Position numbers and translations under genes: made by a program. A DNA stretch of 64,000 nt from Zhengitettix transpicula. Lineage: Eukaryota; Arthropoda; Insecta; Orthoptera; Tetrigidae. Below are positions 46,141-58,000 of this stretch, piece after piece. Each line of letters opens with the position of its first letter. Position 1 is the first letter of the stretch. Where the stretch lies: assembly GCA_037074705.1 (NCBI GenBank), contig CM073590.1:53957895-54021894 (forward strand), read 5' to 3'. Below the pieces are notes generated by a model. The model searched no databases. It was not told the origin of the DNA and saw only the letters and a program-made list of their open reading frames with translations.

Positions 46141-48883
46141 ATGTTTTATATTATTGGAATTGGGCTTGGTGACGCCGAAGATATTACGATCAAGGGGCTC
46201 AATATTGTACGAAAGGTTTTCAGGGTGTATCTTGAGGCGTATACTTCTGTCCTGTCCGTTGGGAAAGAAGTTCTTGTATGTTTCTATTTATGTGTGTGTG
46301 TGTGATTACAGGCGTGTATGAATTCCATTTAATTATTTGTCTTTTCCAGGAACAATTTTATGGACGTGAAATAATTATCGCCGATAGAGAACTTGTTGAG
46401 CAAGGTGCTGAAGGTTTTTTAGAAGAAGCTAAGAAAAAGGACATTGCTCTGTTAGTTGTTGGTGATCCATTTGGAGCTACTACGCATACAGATTTACTAC
46501 TTCGTGCTCAGGAACTGGGAGTAAAATTTGAAGTAGTTCACAATGCATCAATTCTTAATGCTGTGGGTTGCTGTGGATTGCAGGTTATTTTTATAAATTT
46601 GCTTTGATAATTTAGATTTCTTATCATTGATCATCTTTAAAAATAATTTAAGATAAGTTTGATTTGGATACAAATTGTTGGAAAATTCTCCTATGTTTGC
46701 ATCGTTCTGCTTTTTTGAATATTTGGGGTAATTTTTAACCTGTGTGAAAATTTCTAAATAAATATATAATATTTTCTTATTATAGCTGTACAGTTTTGGA
46801 GAGACTGTTTCTATTCCTTTCTGGACTGAAACATGGCAACCAGATAGCTTTTTTGAAAAGATAGTGGAAAATAAAAAAAGAGGACTTCATTCTCTATGTT
46901 TACTAGGTAACACTATTAGTATTATATACATATGTGATATAAGAAGCTATCTATTCTATACTTAAAATTATAGAATCAAAAATTATCACTTTATGCTAAG
47001 ATAACTTTTAACTATTTAGCCTCAAGTTAAATGGTAAGGTTTTTTATATTTGTAAGAAGTACAATGTATAAAATTGAATAACAAGAAATTATATTCACAT
47101 CTACCTCATTTCCTTTAATAAGATGTTTGCCAACATATTTCACTTGCCACAATACAATAATTGTGATCAATTATAGGGTAAATATGACTATATGTTAACA
47201 GTTATTAATTTAAAAATAAATTCAGATGTTAATTTTTACTAATTTTTAACTAAATATATGTTCACTACATGAAGAAGGAAAGACTGAAAATATTCAGCTC
47301 AGCCAGTACTTGAACCTGCGTAATATGCTCAGTACGCAGTTGCCTTAAATGTCACGGCCACTGGGCCAAGTATCTGACCAGGCAGATACAGATGGTCTTA
47401 TTATTATTATGCTATTTAGAGGAGGAATGGATATAGTTCAGAGGCCTGAGCCCCCTTTGGATGGAAAGAAGGTCTGAATTCCATGCTGGCTAGGCATGAA
47501 TTTGTTAACCTGACTGGATAACGGTTGGTTTCAGGGTAAGTCAACTTCACCATCTCTCTTTCCTACCCAAAAGCTTTATTTAATTTGATCTTGTAACATT
47601 TTCCTTCAGTGTTTTATATATATATATATATATAATTACAATATTGGTATGGAAAGGAAAGAGAGAGAGGTTGTGAAGTGTGGTGTCACCATAAGGAACT
47701 TAAGTTTGTTCGTCAAATTTTCGGAGGCTCTTCCTGAAGAAGGACTTAACAGCACCGGCCGGTGCACAGAATTGTATAACACTCCTTCCTGGTGTCGATT
47801 GCTGCTGCTTACATTGGAGATGATGTGACTTCTGGTTCGAAAACTGCTGGTTCTCTCTGAAGGCTGCAACTTTACCCCTTCTGTTTCAAATGAGAACTGA
47901 AGCTCCTTCTGCTCCTACTTTTAATTATAACTGTTCATTTTGTGTCCAATGCTGATCAAAAACTCTTTGCTCTGTTCAATCCCATGGTAAATTTTGCTCC
48001 ACTTTCTCTTCCTCTCCCAGGAGCATTTTGACACCACGGAATTATTAATTTTCATTGGTGACTCCCACCAATAGAAGGAACTGAACACTGGAGCTTTGAT
48101 CATTTTTCTCCAAGGATGAACAAAGTTTCTTTCCATAATTCTTATTTTCCCATGATGCCAGATCGAAACGGTCCAGGCTGATAAACCTTTGCCCTATTAT
48201 TGCAGTCACAACCCATACCCTAGAGGGCGTGGAATTTGAGACCACTGACATCTGACCATGTCTTTTATCTCATTTACTGTATTACAGATTTAAAAGGATA
48301 TATATTTTATTTGTAATTAATTTTCATTATTGAAATATGTACATTACATATTCTTTAAACCTGTGTGTATCATAATGTTATGTATTCTTATTTTTACCCT
48401 ATTGTTTAAATTATTATGCAGATATAAAAGTAAAAGAACCAACACTAGAAAGCCTCACAAAAAAGAAGAAAGAATTTAATCCACCAATGTTTATGTCAGT
48501 AAGCCAGGCTGCAAATCAACTATTGGAAATTATTCATAGAAAGGATAGCATTGAAGGTTAGTATAAAGTTGTTTGATCATAATTTGTAGAAGTAGTTTTC
48601 ACAAATGTTTGATTTTTAACTCTGTTGCATTTATACATAAACAATTATTTGTGAAATTGATAACTTTTGATAATTTTTTTCCTCAGATGTACTGACTTCT
48701 GGTTCTCTTTGTATTGGCTTAGCTCGAGTTGGTTGCAAGGACCAGGAAATTGTGGCTTGTTCATTGCTTGAAATGAAATCAGTAGATTTGGGGTTACCAC
48801 TTCATTCTTTAGTGGTATGTGGAGGACAGTTACACCCCCTAGAACAAGAATATATTTTGCAGTTTATGTTGCAGTCTAGATGA
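46141..48883 (+). CDS. DPH5: diphthine methyl ester synthase (five exons)
   Basis: The enzyme uses S-adenosylmethionine to methylate the modified histidine of translation elongation factor 2, the second step of diphthamide synthesis in the cytosol. Exons are 46141-46275, 46350-46583, 46786-46906, 48422-48556 and 48687-48883. All have GT-AG borders, and the phases give 822 nt, or 273 residues, close to the 285 residues of the human protein. Visible family signatures are the N-terminal [29 protein letters not shown] (end of exon 1), [12 protein letters not shown] (residues about 82-93), [27 protein letters not shown] across the exon 2/3 border, and C-terminal [16 protein letters not shown] and [10 protein letters not shown]. 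These define the tetrapyrrole-methylase-type fold. The gene looks intact. Intron 3 (about 1.5 kb) carries a SINE-like element, a family A repeat and a family B MITE. The start is chosen because family members begin M-(F/L)-Y-(I/L)-I-G. Confidence 0.97.
47275..47630 (-). mobile_element. decayed tRNA-derived SINE plus family A repeat (DPH5 intron 3)
   Basis: On the minus strand 47285-47370 is a diverged copy of the tRNA-like head at 15585-15660 (GTGGCCGTGACATTTAAGGC, CAGGTTCAAGTACTGG). The same AGACTGAAAATATT flank and a GGTCTTATT block are present on the other side. It is followed by a family A copy with TTTCAGGGTAAGTCAACTTC and TCTCTCTTTCCTACCCAAAAG. Confidence 0.6.
47640..47795. mobile_element. 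foldback MITE (family B), rearranged copy in DPH5 intron 3
   Basis: ATTGGTATGGAAAGGAAAGAG begins at 47643, after an (AT)n run. The GGCTTACCTGAAAG segment is deleted and the arm continues GAAGTGTGGTGTCACCATAAGG. CTTCCTGAAGAAGGAC and GCACCGGCCGGTGCACAGAA form a short palindrome, followed by TATAACACTCCTTCCTG from the opposite arm. Confidence 0.7.
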
Positions 48884-49790
48884 TAAATAATTATTTTTGT
48901 TTCATTTCATTTTTTACATCAATAACACCTGAAAATTTATGGATGTGATTTACATTTTAATTTGTATAAAGAGTATGAAACTGAAACTGACCACTCTTAG
49001 ATATAAATCCTTAGGAAATCTAATATTATATGAATTTTAGGAAGAGTGTCATACTGGTTATTTTAAAAATTAACAATATATGTACAAAGTGTGACTAAAA
49101 TTTGTTAAGAATTTAAAATATCTGCACACACTCTCAGTGTACAGTGTTTGTCTAAGTAATCTGGCTTCACTGTGTTAGTAGTAAAGCCCTCTATAACACA
49201 CCACACCACTGTGATTCTGAAATTTAGGGCATATTTGTTCCCAACTCTAGGAAGAATTTCCTTTCTAAGTGGCTTTTTATTAATAACTTGTTGGCCAAAC
49301 ATGAACGTGGTTAAACAGAGTTAGCTCCCTTCACAGAGTGAGCAAGCTCTGACTCGGCATAAAAAAAGTGGTAGCTCTTCTGTTCCCAACTGAATCACTC
49401 GATTAAAGAGCAGGTATGTCCAAGGAGCACCCTCTCAAACTGCATCAGTTGAGTCAAAAAGCCTATCATTAAATAATATATCAAATATTTAATTACAAAG
49501 AATAATTTGTAAGTACAAAAATGCAAATTTTTCTTGAACAATTTATGAAACATGGACACTTTCTGTCTGGGTATATTATTGTGGGAGTTTATTTTGGCAA
49601 AATTTAATTTAGTCACATATGAACAAAATCTAGTAACAGGAAAAATAACCATAATTTTGTCTCAACCAAGTGTCATATACATCCCTTCCGTAATTCTCTT
49701 ATTGGATGTAAACGTTAACCATGTCTTATCGCTAAAAGTTGTCCTATAGTTTCCACTTTATCCTCTCAATGTCACTTCACTTTTTCTTCA
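48884..49790. other. DPH5 3' flank, nothing else recognised
   Basis: Contains the DPH5 3' UTR. The polyadenylation site cannot be placed with confidence. Short open frames at 49105-49302 and 49395-49749 have no recognisable product. Confidence 0.35.
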
Positions 49791-49799
49791 TAAAAAAAC

Positions 49800-50330
49800 A
49801 CTACTCTGTTTTTTGTGGGTATTTGCCCAATGTAGCAGGAATTACAATTTCATAGGGCAAACAAAATGTTCCCTTAATACCCGTATCAAGGAACATATGT
49901 ATAATATCAAACTTCCCAACGATATACAATTTGTAGTCTCCAAACATATCATCTATTCATTGATTGGAAAAATGCCAAGATTTTATACCTTGACACCAGG
50001 TACAATTTCAGATTCATATCAGAGATGATTCACATTAAATCAAACATCACAACAATTAATGTACAAACAGACACTATGAAACTCAAAAATTGCTACGATC
50101 CCTTATTGTAATAAGTAAACCTGCTTTCCCATTGTTGTGGATCTCGTATTGTTATGCTAACCCTTCTGCTCTCCCCTTGTTGTGTTTTCTTCACTTTTGA
50201 GTTTTGTCAACTGATGAGCGCATTTATGTTGCTCAAGGCTATTCTTAGCACCTGAAGAAAGTAACAAGGATCCCAGTAACGTATAGTATTTATTTTGTCT
50301 GTATTTGCCTATCTTTTTTATTAATTTTCA
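49800..50330 (+). pseudogene. Penelope-like GIY-YIG fragment and 3' end
   Basis: Reading 49813-50028: QCSRNYNFIGQTKCSLNTRI and KEHMYNIKLPND, a GIY-YIG nuclease with YIG changed to FIG and one residue inserted. It is followed by HIIYS-IGK and a non-coding tail with GTACAAACAGACACTATGAA and CACCTGAAGAAAGTAACAAG (50256-50275). The tail matches 12490-12620 and 32130-32180. RT is absent. Confidence 0.65.
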
Positions 50331-51460
50331 ATCAGATGTAAAATATTTTCATTTCAATAGCCTTGCTTCTTATGATGATAATAACTTAATTAGCATGTTG
50401 TTCGTCTTCGGATAGAGCTAGTAAAATTAGACCGTCTTCTTCATCTGAAGAAATTATCGAACATGCTGTCTTGACTTGAATTACAATATTTGTATTCAAA
50501 ATTATTAATAATATGCAAAATTTTAAGTGAAACTGCTGTGTTGTAGAAAATGAATTCCTGCAATGGTGTGGCGAAAGGCTGAACACCAGTTGAGTTGAAT
50601 CAAAACGATGACTTGGTGTTTCATTAACTTCGCTTGTTCCTAATGATCCTGACGGAGAACTACTTCATTAATCTTTACCGGTACTGTTCTATGCATCTGA
50701 AGCAGTTGTCGACCCGGCCACACTGCTTCTGGATCCGGAGATCCATCAACAGGAGCGTTCTGCCATTCAGAGTTTAAATTCGCAAACCCGTGATAATGTA
50801 CCTCATACTCTCATAAAGGTACGGACCGTGTCCTTTATTTGCGACAGATTCGATAAATCCTCATATTTAGTTTCTAAAGTTTTTAGTCCAGTTTCGGATC
50901 TCACTGGGTAGTCTTCAAGTGTCCGGTGTGGAAGCGTCACTATTATCGTTAACGGCCCCACTTTACGAATTGCTGTGTAGGTGTATTTCAAGGTCTGAAT
51001 CTGTTGTTGCTTATCATGGACACAGTTTTAGAACAATTTTTTCCTACTACCTTGCGGTACAAGTTAGATTCGGAAAATTTTTACAGGTAGGTCACGAGTT
51101 TGAAGGAATTTAGTACTGCTTTTGGACAATAGATTCCATTTAAGATTTAAATGCATGTACGTGTTCATGTTTAGCCGCGATTGATCTTCCTACCACGTTT
51201 TCTGACCTGTTTCAACTTTTCACATGTTACAGAGCTTTTGATTTACAGCACAAGTTTATTCCGACGCACCTGGAGTCTATGTAATATTTCAACCTCGTAT
51301 GTAAACATTTTAACTCGTCGGCCGACTACCTGCACGCCACGTACAATGTACCTTCATTATTACTGTGGCAAGAAGAGTTACATTAGTCCTCATTGTCTCA
51401 AACGCAGAAGTACTCTGACGCGAGGAATCCACCTCCTCGAAGCGAAGGAACTCTGTTCCA
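50331..51460. other. unassigned stretch upstream of a LINE
   Basis: May include the 5' region or ORF1 of the LINE beginning at about 51470, but no zinc knuckle or RRM could be placed with confidence. Confidence 0.3.
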
Positions 51461-51469
51461 CCCTAGCTA

Positions 51470-53400
51470 CCCATCAATCTAATGTTATATCAATGATGTA
51501 AATATCCCCAACGAAATTCTGACTCTAGTACGACAAAAACGCAGAGCAAGAGCAAAATGGCATCGATCCCGAAACCCAATAGACAAAACAATATTTAATA
51601 GCTTAGCAAAAACTATAAAGAATAAATTAAAAACGCTAAACCAAGATACTTTTAACCACTATTTAACAACACACTCACCACAGTATCTGGAAGATAGCAA
51701 AAACAAACAAGAGACCACAAACAACAAATCCTCCATTAAGAAAAACAAATAATGACTGGGCCAGAAATGACCAAGAAAAGGCAGAACTGTTTGCTCAACA
51801 TTTCGCCAAAGTCTTCACACCAGACTCCGTCGTACCAAACGATGAAGTAAAGCGCCTGCTAGATGCACCTCTGCAGCTGTCACTACCTATTAAAAACTTT
51901 TCCACTGTAGAGATAGACACTGAAATTCATCATCTTAATCAAAAGTAAACGCCAGGTTATGATCTAATAACAGGAAAGGTCCTCGCCGAGTTACCGAAAA
52001 CAGCAATAATATTCCTAAGAAATCTATTCAACTCCATCTTACGTTTTAAATACTTGCCTGCACCACTAAAATTTGCACAGGTAATACTAATACTGGTAAA
52101 CCCGCCGAAGAAGTCTCATCATATCGCCCAATCAGTTTACTGTCACAAATTTCTAAATTATTGGAGAAACTTTTACTCAAAAGATTAAATGAAACTGATT
52201 CACTAGATAACTTGATCCCGAATCACCAATTTTGATTCAGAAAGTACCACTCCACAATTCAACAATGCCATCGAGTAGTAAATATAATATCCATGACCTT
52301 TGAAAACAAAGCTTATTGTCCATCAGTTTTTATAGATATACAGCAGGCTTTTGACAAGGTTTGGCACGATGGGCTCCTACTCAAGATAAAGTCATCTCTG
52401 TCAAGCGAAATTTACCTACTTATGAAGTCATACTTGTCCGACAGATTCTTCCAAATAAAATATGGTCAATGCTATTCCCTTATCCATCCAATTACTTCCA
52501 GTGTACCCGAGGGAAGTGTGCTGGGACCTATACTATATCAATTATATACAGCGGCCACATATATAGGCACCTTTGCTGACGACACCGTACTCCTATCTCA
52601 ACATACCGACCCACACATGGCCTCCATAAACCTTCAAACCCATTTACCTCTCCTTCAAGTATGGCTCAATAAATGGCGGATCAAAGTCAATGAAGCGAAA
52701 AGTACTCAAGTCAACTTCACACTAAACCGTTCGGAATGTCCATCAGTGTCCCTAAACAATATAGAAATTCCACAATCAAACGAAGTTCGCTATCTGGGTC
52801 TACATTTGGACAAGAAACTAACGTGGAAAAAGCATATATTAAAAGAAAAGGAATGAATCCGACCTGCGACTGAGAAAAAAGTTCTGGGCACTGGGGAGAA
52901 AATCGTGTTTGTCGCTTGAAAACAAAATATTACTTTACAAAGCTATAATAAAACCAATTTGGACATATGGCATTGAGCTATGGGGCTGCTCTTGCAAATC
53001 CAACGTCAACATCATCCAACGATTTCAATCTAAAACACTCAGAATGCTTGTAAATGCACCTTGGTACGTCAGCAATCGAACTTTACATACGAACCTCGGA
53101 ATGCCAAGCGTTCAAGAAGAATGCACCAACCAGAGTGGCAGCCACTTGCTGCGTCTCCAACTTCACTCAAACGAACTAGCGTCCACCCTGCAACATGACC
53201 CTCCCTACAGAAGACTCCAGAACAAGAAATGGCCGAATGACCTGAAAGCAGTATAAGTTCACAATGCGGATAACGCCATTGGGTGAGTATCCTCTCACGT
53301 TATTGTATTATTGTGTCATCACATTAACTCATGGAACATGTATTATATAGTTCTGATTGTTAATTTTCTAATAAAATTAAATAAACTGTTTTTCCGCTCC
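51470..53400 (+). pseudogene. jockey-type LINE, RT region
   Basis: The linker NIPNEILTLVRQKRRARAKW (about 51500-51560) precedes RT. Landmarks follow: NDQEKAELFAQHFAKVFTPD (about 51770), PGYDLITGKVLAELP (about 51950), CPSVFIDIQQAFDKVWHDGL (52318), PEGSVLGPILYQLY and TFADDTVLLSQHTDPHMASI (about 52570, catalytic FADD intact). The end blocks are NEVRYLGLHLDKKLTWKKHI (to 52845) and LLYKAIIKPIWTYGIELWGC with MLVNAPWYVSN (52925-53080). A frameshift at about 52855 and stops at about 51945 and 52235 break it. It is a relative of the LINE at 28200-31053. Confidence 0.85.
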
Positions 53401-55150
53401 ACCAAAGCTGCGCAGTCGTCCTCTACCCTTAGGATGTAGTGGTGGTAACGTTGAGCTCAGAGGCTCAGTTTAACACGATTCTTTGTTGCGACAACTAGGA
53501 AATGTTAATACTATTCTAAAAACATTGACGCAAAGTAATATATTGTACTCAGTGGAGGTGTATTTTATATTTATTTATGTTATGAAAATTTTTGTAAGTA
53601 CTATTATTGTACTTCATTAGTTTCCAGGATGCAAAGTGAAACTATTAAACTAAAATTAGGAGGCAGTAAAATTATCCACAGCCAAAGTTGGGAAATTAAA
53701 TCTAATGTATACAGATTCATGAGAAGGGAAAGTGAGAGCGGGAATCCGATAAATCTTGAGTATCGAGAAAATTGAATTAGAATATTTAGAAATGGAACCG
53801 GGTATCGACCTCGTGACGGAACAGGTTACAATTAGCGTAAATGACACGGATAGTGAGGATACTAGCGGGTTCCCTTGCCTATAGTCTTAAAATTAGTACA
53901 GACGTAAGGCACGTTATAATTTAATAGGTGATTGAAATACTTAGATGTGCTATTTTGGTTTTGAAATTTGTTGACAATGGTGTTGAAATATTTCGTGAAG
54001 AAATTATCGGGTGTTCTGTTGCCTACAGTAGGAACAAGGGTTACTAATCGGAAGAGTCTAACACTCGGTAATTTATTATATTCAGCTTATTTCACAGTCT
54101 GCTATCCAGGCCTTCGCGTCTGACAAAAGAGTTTGGGACTTGTTAAATTTATAGGGTTCGGGGGTGACAGTGACAGGCTTTGTTTACTCAGTTGCTGGCG
54201 CATTTCAAGTTTTTGTCGGAACGAATCAGAGATTTAGAAAGGTCCGAAACGTTAACACTACAATCCTTGCTGTTTGGCGTCTTTAAATTTCGTTTTAAAT
54301 AAATTAGGTTCTAAATCACCTATACGAAATTTATGAAAATTGAATTCATGATTTTCTAAATTTAACTCCATTCGAAGTTAGTTTATTGGAACTCTCGCCT
54401 GCCAATAAATAACAATTCACTTGAACTAATTGTTAGCTGCAGATGTGAACACCTGTAATGTGTCGGTTATGGTTTCTCCTTTGTTGTTGTATTGCTCTGG
54501 GTTAAGTTAAGAAATCAATTAAATTTTCCAAAACGTCACAAAAATTTGTTTGGTTGTGGAAATCTAGAGAAGCAATCGCGTGGATCTGTTGCACAAAATA
54601 TATTTCTTATCAAAGATTTAATCCGACATTAATGGAACGGTAAAGAAATGGCGACCTAAATTCAAACACAGAATTTTTTACTCTTGCAATTTTGCAACCT
54701 ACTCCTTCCATTTCGTATCTTCAATCACTTATTAACCTGCTATGCACAATATTCATTTTCCTTATTCATTTGCACTTTATACAAAATGAAATACTCGAAT
54801 AATATATTTCCACCTCTGAGAAATAAATTTAATTCTAAAATTTCATGATAATCCGTAAAATTTAAGAGCTGATAAGTACAGGGTGCCTGTTTATCCCGTT
54901 CGAAATGACACAATGAATGTTTTCAAAAATGGTAGTAGCGCAAAGTGACCACATTTTCATTGCGACAAAGCGGAACAAATGGGATGAAATGAGAATTACA
55001 ATATTTTATTGTATACATTCATATACTTGTATAAAAATGTATTTATTATTAATTACTGGCAACTATAAAAATATTTGTAAAAAATAATAATTTGAACATC
55101 ATGATTTTTAATCAAATTAAATTTTTTATTTTAAAAAAACTATGATTTTC
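53401..55150. other. mostly unassigned; short transposase-like fragment near 53630-53770
   Basis: From 53629 the plus strand reads MQSETIKLKLGGSKIIHSQS then WEIKSNVYRFMRRESESGNP. It resembles the N-terminal region of a transposon-encoded protein family common in insects (S-Q-S-R-E-I-x-x-N-V-x-x-F-M-x-x-E). The rest of the stretch shows nothing I can name. Confidence 0.3.
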
Positions 55151-56079
55151 TTTCACGGTCTTTGATCCGAGTGAATAATTTGCAATAGATTCGGATCATT
55201 TATTAAAATGTGAAATATTTCACATGAATTGGTCAAATTATATTTTACACTTAATTTAAGTTTTAAAGTTTTAATGTTCAACTGCGTTTTTTCAGTTGTC
55301 CATATTTGAATGATACTAGAAAAAACACGTTCTGTAAAAAATATTATTCTGTTTAAAATGAAGGAACAACTCCGTCCATTTTTTGTCTGTTTCCACATTT
55401 GCAGACAACCAACATTTAATTTTTCTATCTGTAACATATCTTTTTACCAATGACATCAAAAAGATCATTTTCGCAAATATTATTTTTCGGAAAATGGTTA
55501 CTAATATATTCAAAAGATTTTTCCACATATTCCCATAAAATCTCCTTTTTTAATGTCACCCAATGAAAATTTTTAATATCTTAGAATTGAACTGTCCATT
55601 CTTCGAGATATTCCAGGCAGTTATTATAAAAAAATTTGACATGTTTCAGAAAATCAGGTCGTTTAATGGCACCTTGTTCTTCCAACCTAGTGATGTCTTT
55701 TCGAATAATTAAAGGACTGTAATCGTTATCAATTCTTTCTCGTAATTTTGTTTTTAAATTATTGATTTTATTTGACACTTCCGTAATTAAAATTTTGTCC
55801 CCTTTAATAATTTTCACAGCTTTGTGAAATAATGTTGCTTGGTTGTGGATGAACTGAAGCCAAATTTGTGATGTGTCACTTTCAAAAAAGAGGTGCAATA
55901 TTCTTGGACATTTATCTTGTAATAAAAAGTATGATTTTAATGGTTCGTATATTTTTAAAAAAATTTCTACAGCTGGTAAAAGAGCTAGCCATCGTGTTTT
56001 GTTGTAATCAAGAATTCTTTTATATTCGATTTCTGCGCTTTCACAAAAATTCTTCAAACTTTCAACACGCACAGAAATA

Positions 56080-57332
56080 CCACTGTGATCAAAAAGTAAG
56101 CTGAAATAGTCATTTAAAACTTCCGGGTATTAGGAAGGCTGGTATTTTTTTCCCCTAGGTTGGTAGGACTGTCTATAATATTTGCCAAGCGTCTGTTTGT
56201 TAAAAGGTTTAATTATCTCCGAGTTACACGTGTTTTTGTAAACAACCAAAAGTGAATTTTTCGATTTTTGCAATGGGTGATTTTGTTGAGCAAAGAACTT
56301 GCATCAAATTTTGTTTGCGGAACGAATATTCTTGTGCGGGCACGTTGAAAATGTTGCGGAAGGCCTTTGGTGATCAAACTATGGCACAAAAAAACGTTTA
56401 TAAGTGGTACAACGAGTTCAAAGAGGGCCGAGAACGCGTTGAAGACGAACCGCGCTCTGGACGACCATCAACGTCTACCAACGAGGGCCACGTCCAAAAA
56501 ATAAAAAATTTGGTGCTTGAAAATCGTCGATGGACAATTAGAGATCTCGCTGATAGTGTTGGAATATCATTTGGCTCAGCCGAAACCGTTTTGAAGAATG
56601 TTTTGTGTCTCAAACGCGTCAAGTCTTGATTGGTGCCAAAATCGCTCAATTTTATGGAAGAAAAGCGTCGCGTTGATGTGTGTGAAACTTTGCTGTCTGA
56701 CTATCAGGACCACTTGAAATGCATCATTACTGGAGACGAGACTTGGATTTACGCATACGACCCTGAAACCACCGACCAATTCAGCGAATATCGTGCAAAA
56801 GGTGAAGCAAGACCGAAAAGACCACGGCAAAGTCGATCGAAAATCAAGGTCATGTTGACAGTTTTCTTTGATTATCGTGGTGTGGTGCACTATGAATTCC
56901 TTCCGCCGGGCCAAACTGTCAACAAAGAATATTATTTGAGCGTTATGCGTCGTTTGCGTGAAGCTATTCGTCTGAAACGGCCGGAATTAAGAACTCTTGG
57001 TTCCTTCATCACGATAATGCACCATGTCATACTGCATTGGTTCTTCGCGACTTTTTTTTGCCAAAAACTCGACTCATATCGTTCCGCAACCACCGTATTC
57101 GCCTGATTTGGCTCCGTGCGACTTCTGGCTATTCAGCAAACTCAAAAGGCCAATGCGGGGACGCCGTTTTGACACGATTGAGGAGATAAAAACCGAATCG
57201 AAGAAGGTCTTGAAGGCTATACCGGAAAAAGACTATTCCGACTGTTTCGAGGACTGGAAAAAGTGCGTTTTATCGGACGGGGATTACTTTGAAGGGGATG
57301 AAATTGATTTGGAAGAATAAATAAAGAATTTA
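56080..57332 (+). mobile_element. mariner element inserted in the hAT gene
   Basis: Insertion is at a TA (56078-56079 on the left, 57333-57334 on the right). Deleting 56080-57334 joins KIYSYI to SVRVE of the hAT frame exactly. The 5' part (56080-56272) has a CCACTGTGATCAAAAAGTAAG start. The right end lies 12 bp after the transposase stop and shows no inverted copy of that start, so the 3' terminal repeat appears to be missing or atypical. Confidence 0.85.
56273..57320 (+). pseudogene. mariner transposase, inactivated
   Basis: The frame starts MGDFVEQRTCIKFCLRNEYS with the usual helix-turn-helix halves (TMAQKNVYKWYNEFKEGRER and RRWTIRDLADSVGISFGSAE) and a GRPS linker. A TGA at 56627 interrupts at RVKS-LVPKSLNF; it is most simply a C-to-T change at a CpG of an Arg codon. 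The catalytic domain has TGDETWIYAYDPET (first Asp at 56735), HHDNAPCHT in a shifted frame (second Asp at 57013) and YSPDLAPCDFW (third Asp at 57120). Once a 2-nt excess in the T-run near 57048 is discounted, the spacing between the last two is exactly 34 residues, the D,D34D mark of mariner. It ends YFEGDEIDLEE. All three catalytic Asp codons survive. Confidence 0.92.
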
Positions 57333-58000
57333 TATACGAATAAATTTTTGCAATAATATTTTCAACATCAACTGGAAGTAAGTCAGATGCTGTTTGAATA
57401 GTATTACGTGGAATGTGCGCTGCACAACCTACTCCAATAATTTTTTGGTTCAAATGTTCGTTAAGTTTTGTAAAAACGTTATTGATGCCTCTTCTAGCTT
57501 TTCCACCAAAATTTGCGATAGTGTTATCCGCACAATAGCCAATAATTATATTGTTCAAATTATTCTTTTTAAATTAGTACTTATTGAATCAAAAATTATT
57601 TGTGAAGTTTCACCCGGCAAATGAAACCAAATCTAATATTCTAATTTTAATTCCTATTTCTGGCTCAAAAAATCTAACAAATGTGGGAAATATAGTCCTT
57701 CCGCTAATGCTAACTGTTTTTCCGTGTTGCCAAAGCTAGCACTGCGAAAAAACTGTTCCATTTTAGACAAGAAAGCGGCATTATTCAAAAATCTTTTGTG
57801 CCTCTTTGTCGCTACATAATTAGTAATATCGTTTTTTTCTACCATGTGAGACCGAAAATTCAGCATTGCATTTATCACACCGTACCATATTGTCTATTTT
57901 TTTTAGTAAATGGAAATTCTCTGCTTAGCTCTTCATTAAATTTGCATTCTCTTTTTTACTCATCTTTTATTCTGTGGGTAAATACTAGAAATAAAAAAAA

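Larger units (their letters stand above)
55153..58000 (-). pseudogene. hAT transposase-derived gene, split by a mariner
   Basis: The minus strand starts with a BED-type finger (VRCDKCNAEFSVSHGRKNDI, about 57880-57810, with the His pair in ATKRHKR). A block ELKLEY...DLVSLPGETSQIIFD follows near 57650-57595. Catalytic-region text CADNTIANFGGKARRGINN and HLNQKIIGVGCAAHIPRNTI comes at 57540-57400, then VDVENIIAKIYSYI, which stops at the mariner (57333). It resumes at 56077 with SVRVESLKNFCESAEIEYKR and DYNKTRWLALLPAVEIFLKI, and runs to EEWTVQF at about 55585. The hAT dimerisation end FSSIIQIWTTEKTQLNIKTL lies at about 55325-55260. Stops at several places and the 1.25-kb insertion make it non-functional. 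Confidence 0.8.

Noticed and set aside
49105..49749. Coding exons downstream of DPH5
   Set aside because: DPH5 already ends with a good stop at 48881, and these frames have no splice context or family signature.
53656..53847. Minus-strand open frame of 63 codons
   Set aside because: It overlaps a better-supported plus-strand transposase-like fragment and has no recognisable content.
57394..57624. Plus-strand frame of 76 codons after the mariner
   Set aside because: It is antisense to the hAT-derived coding sequence.
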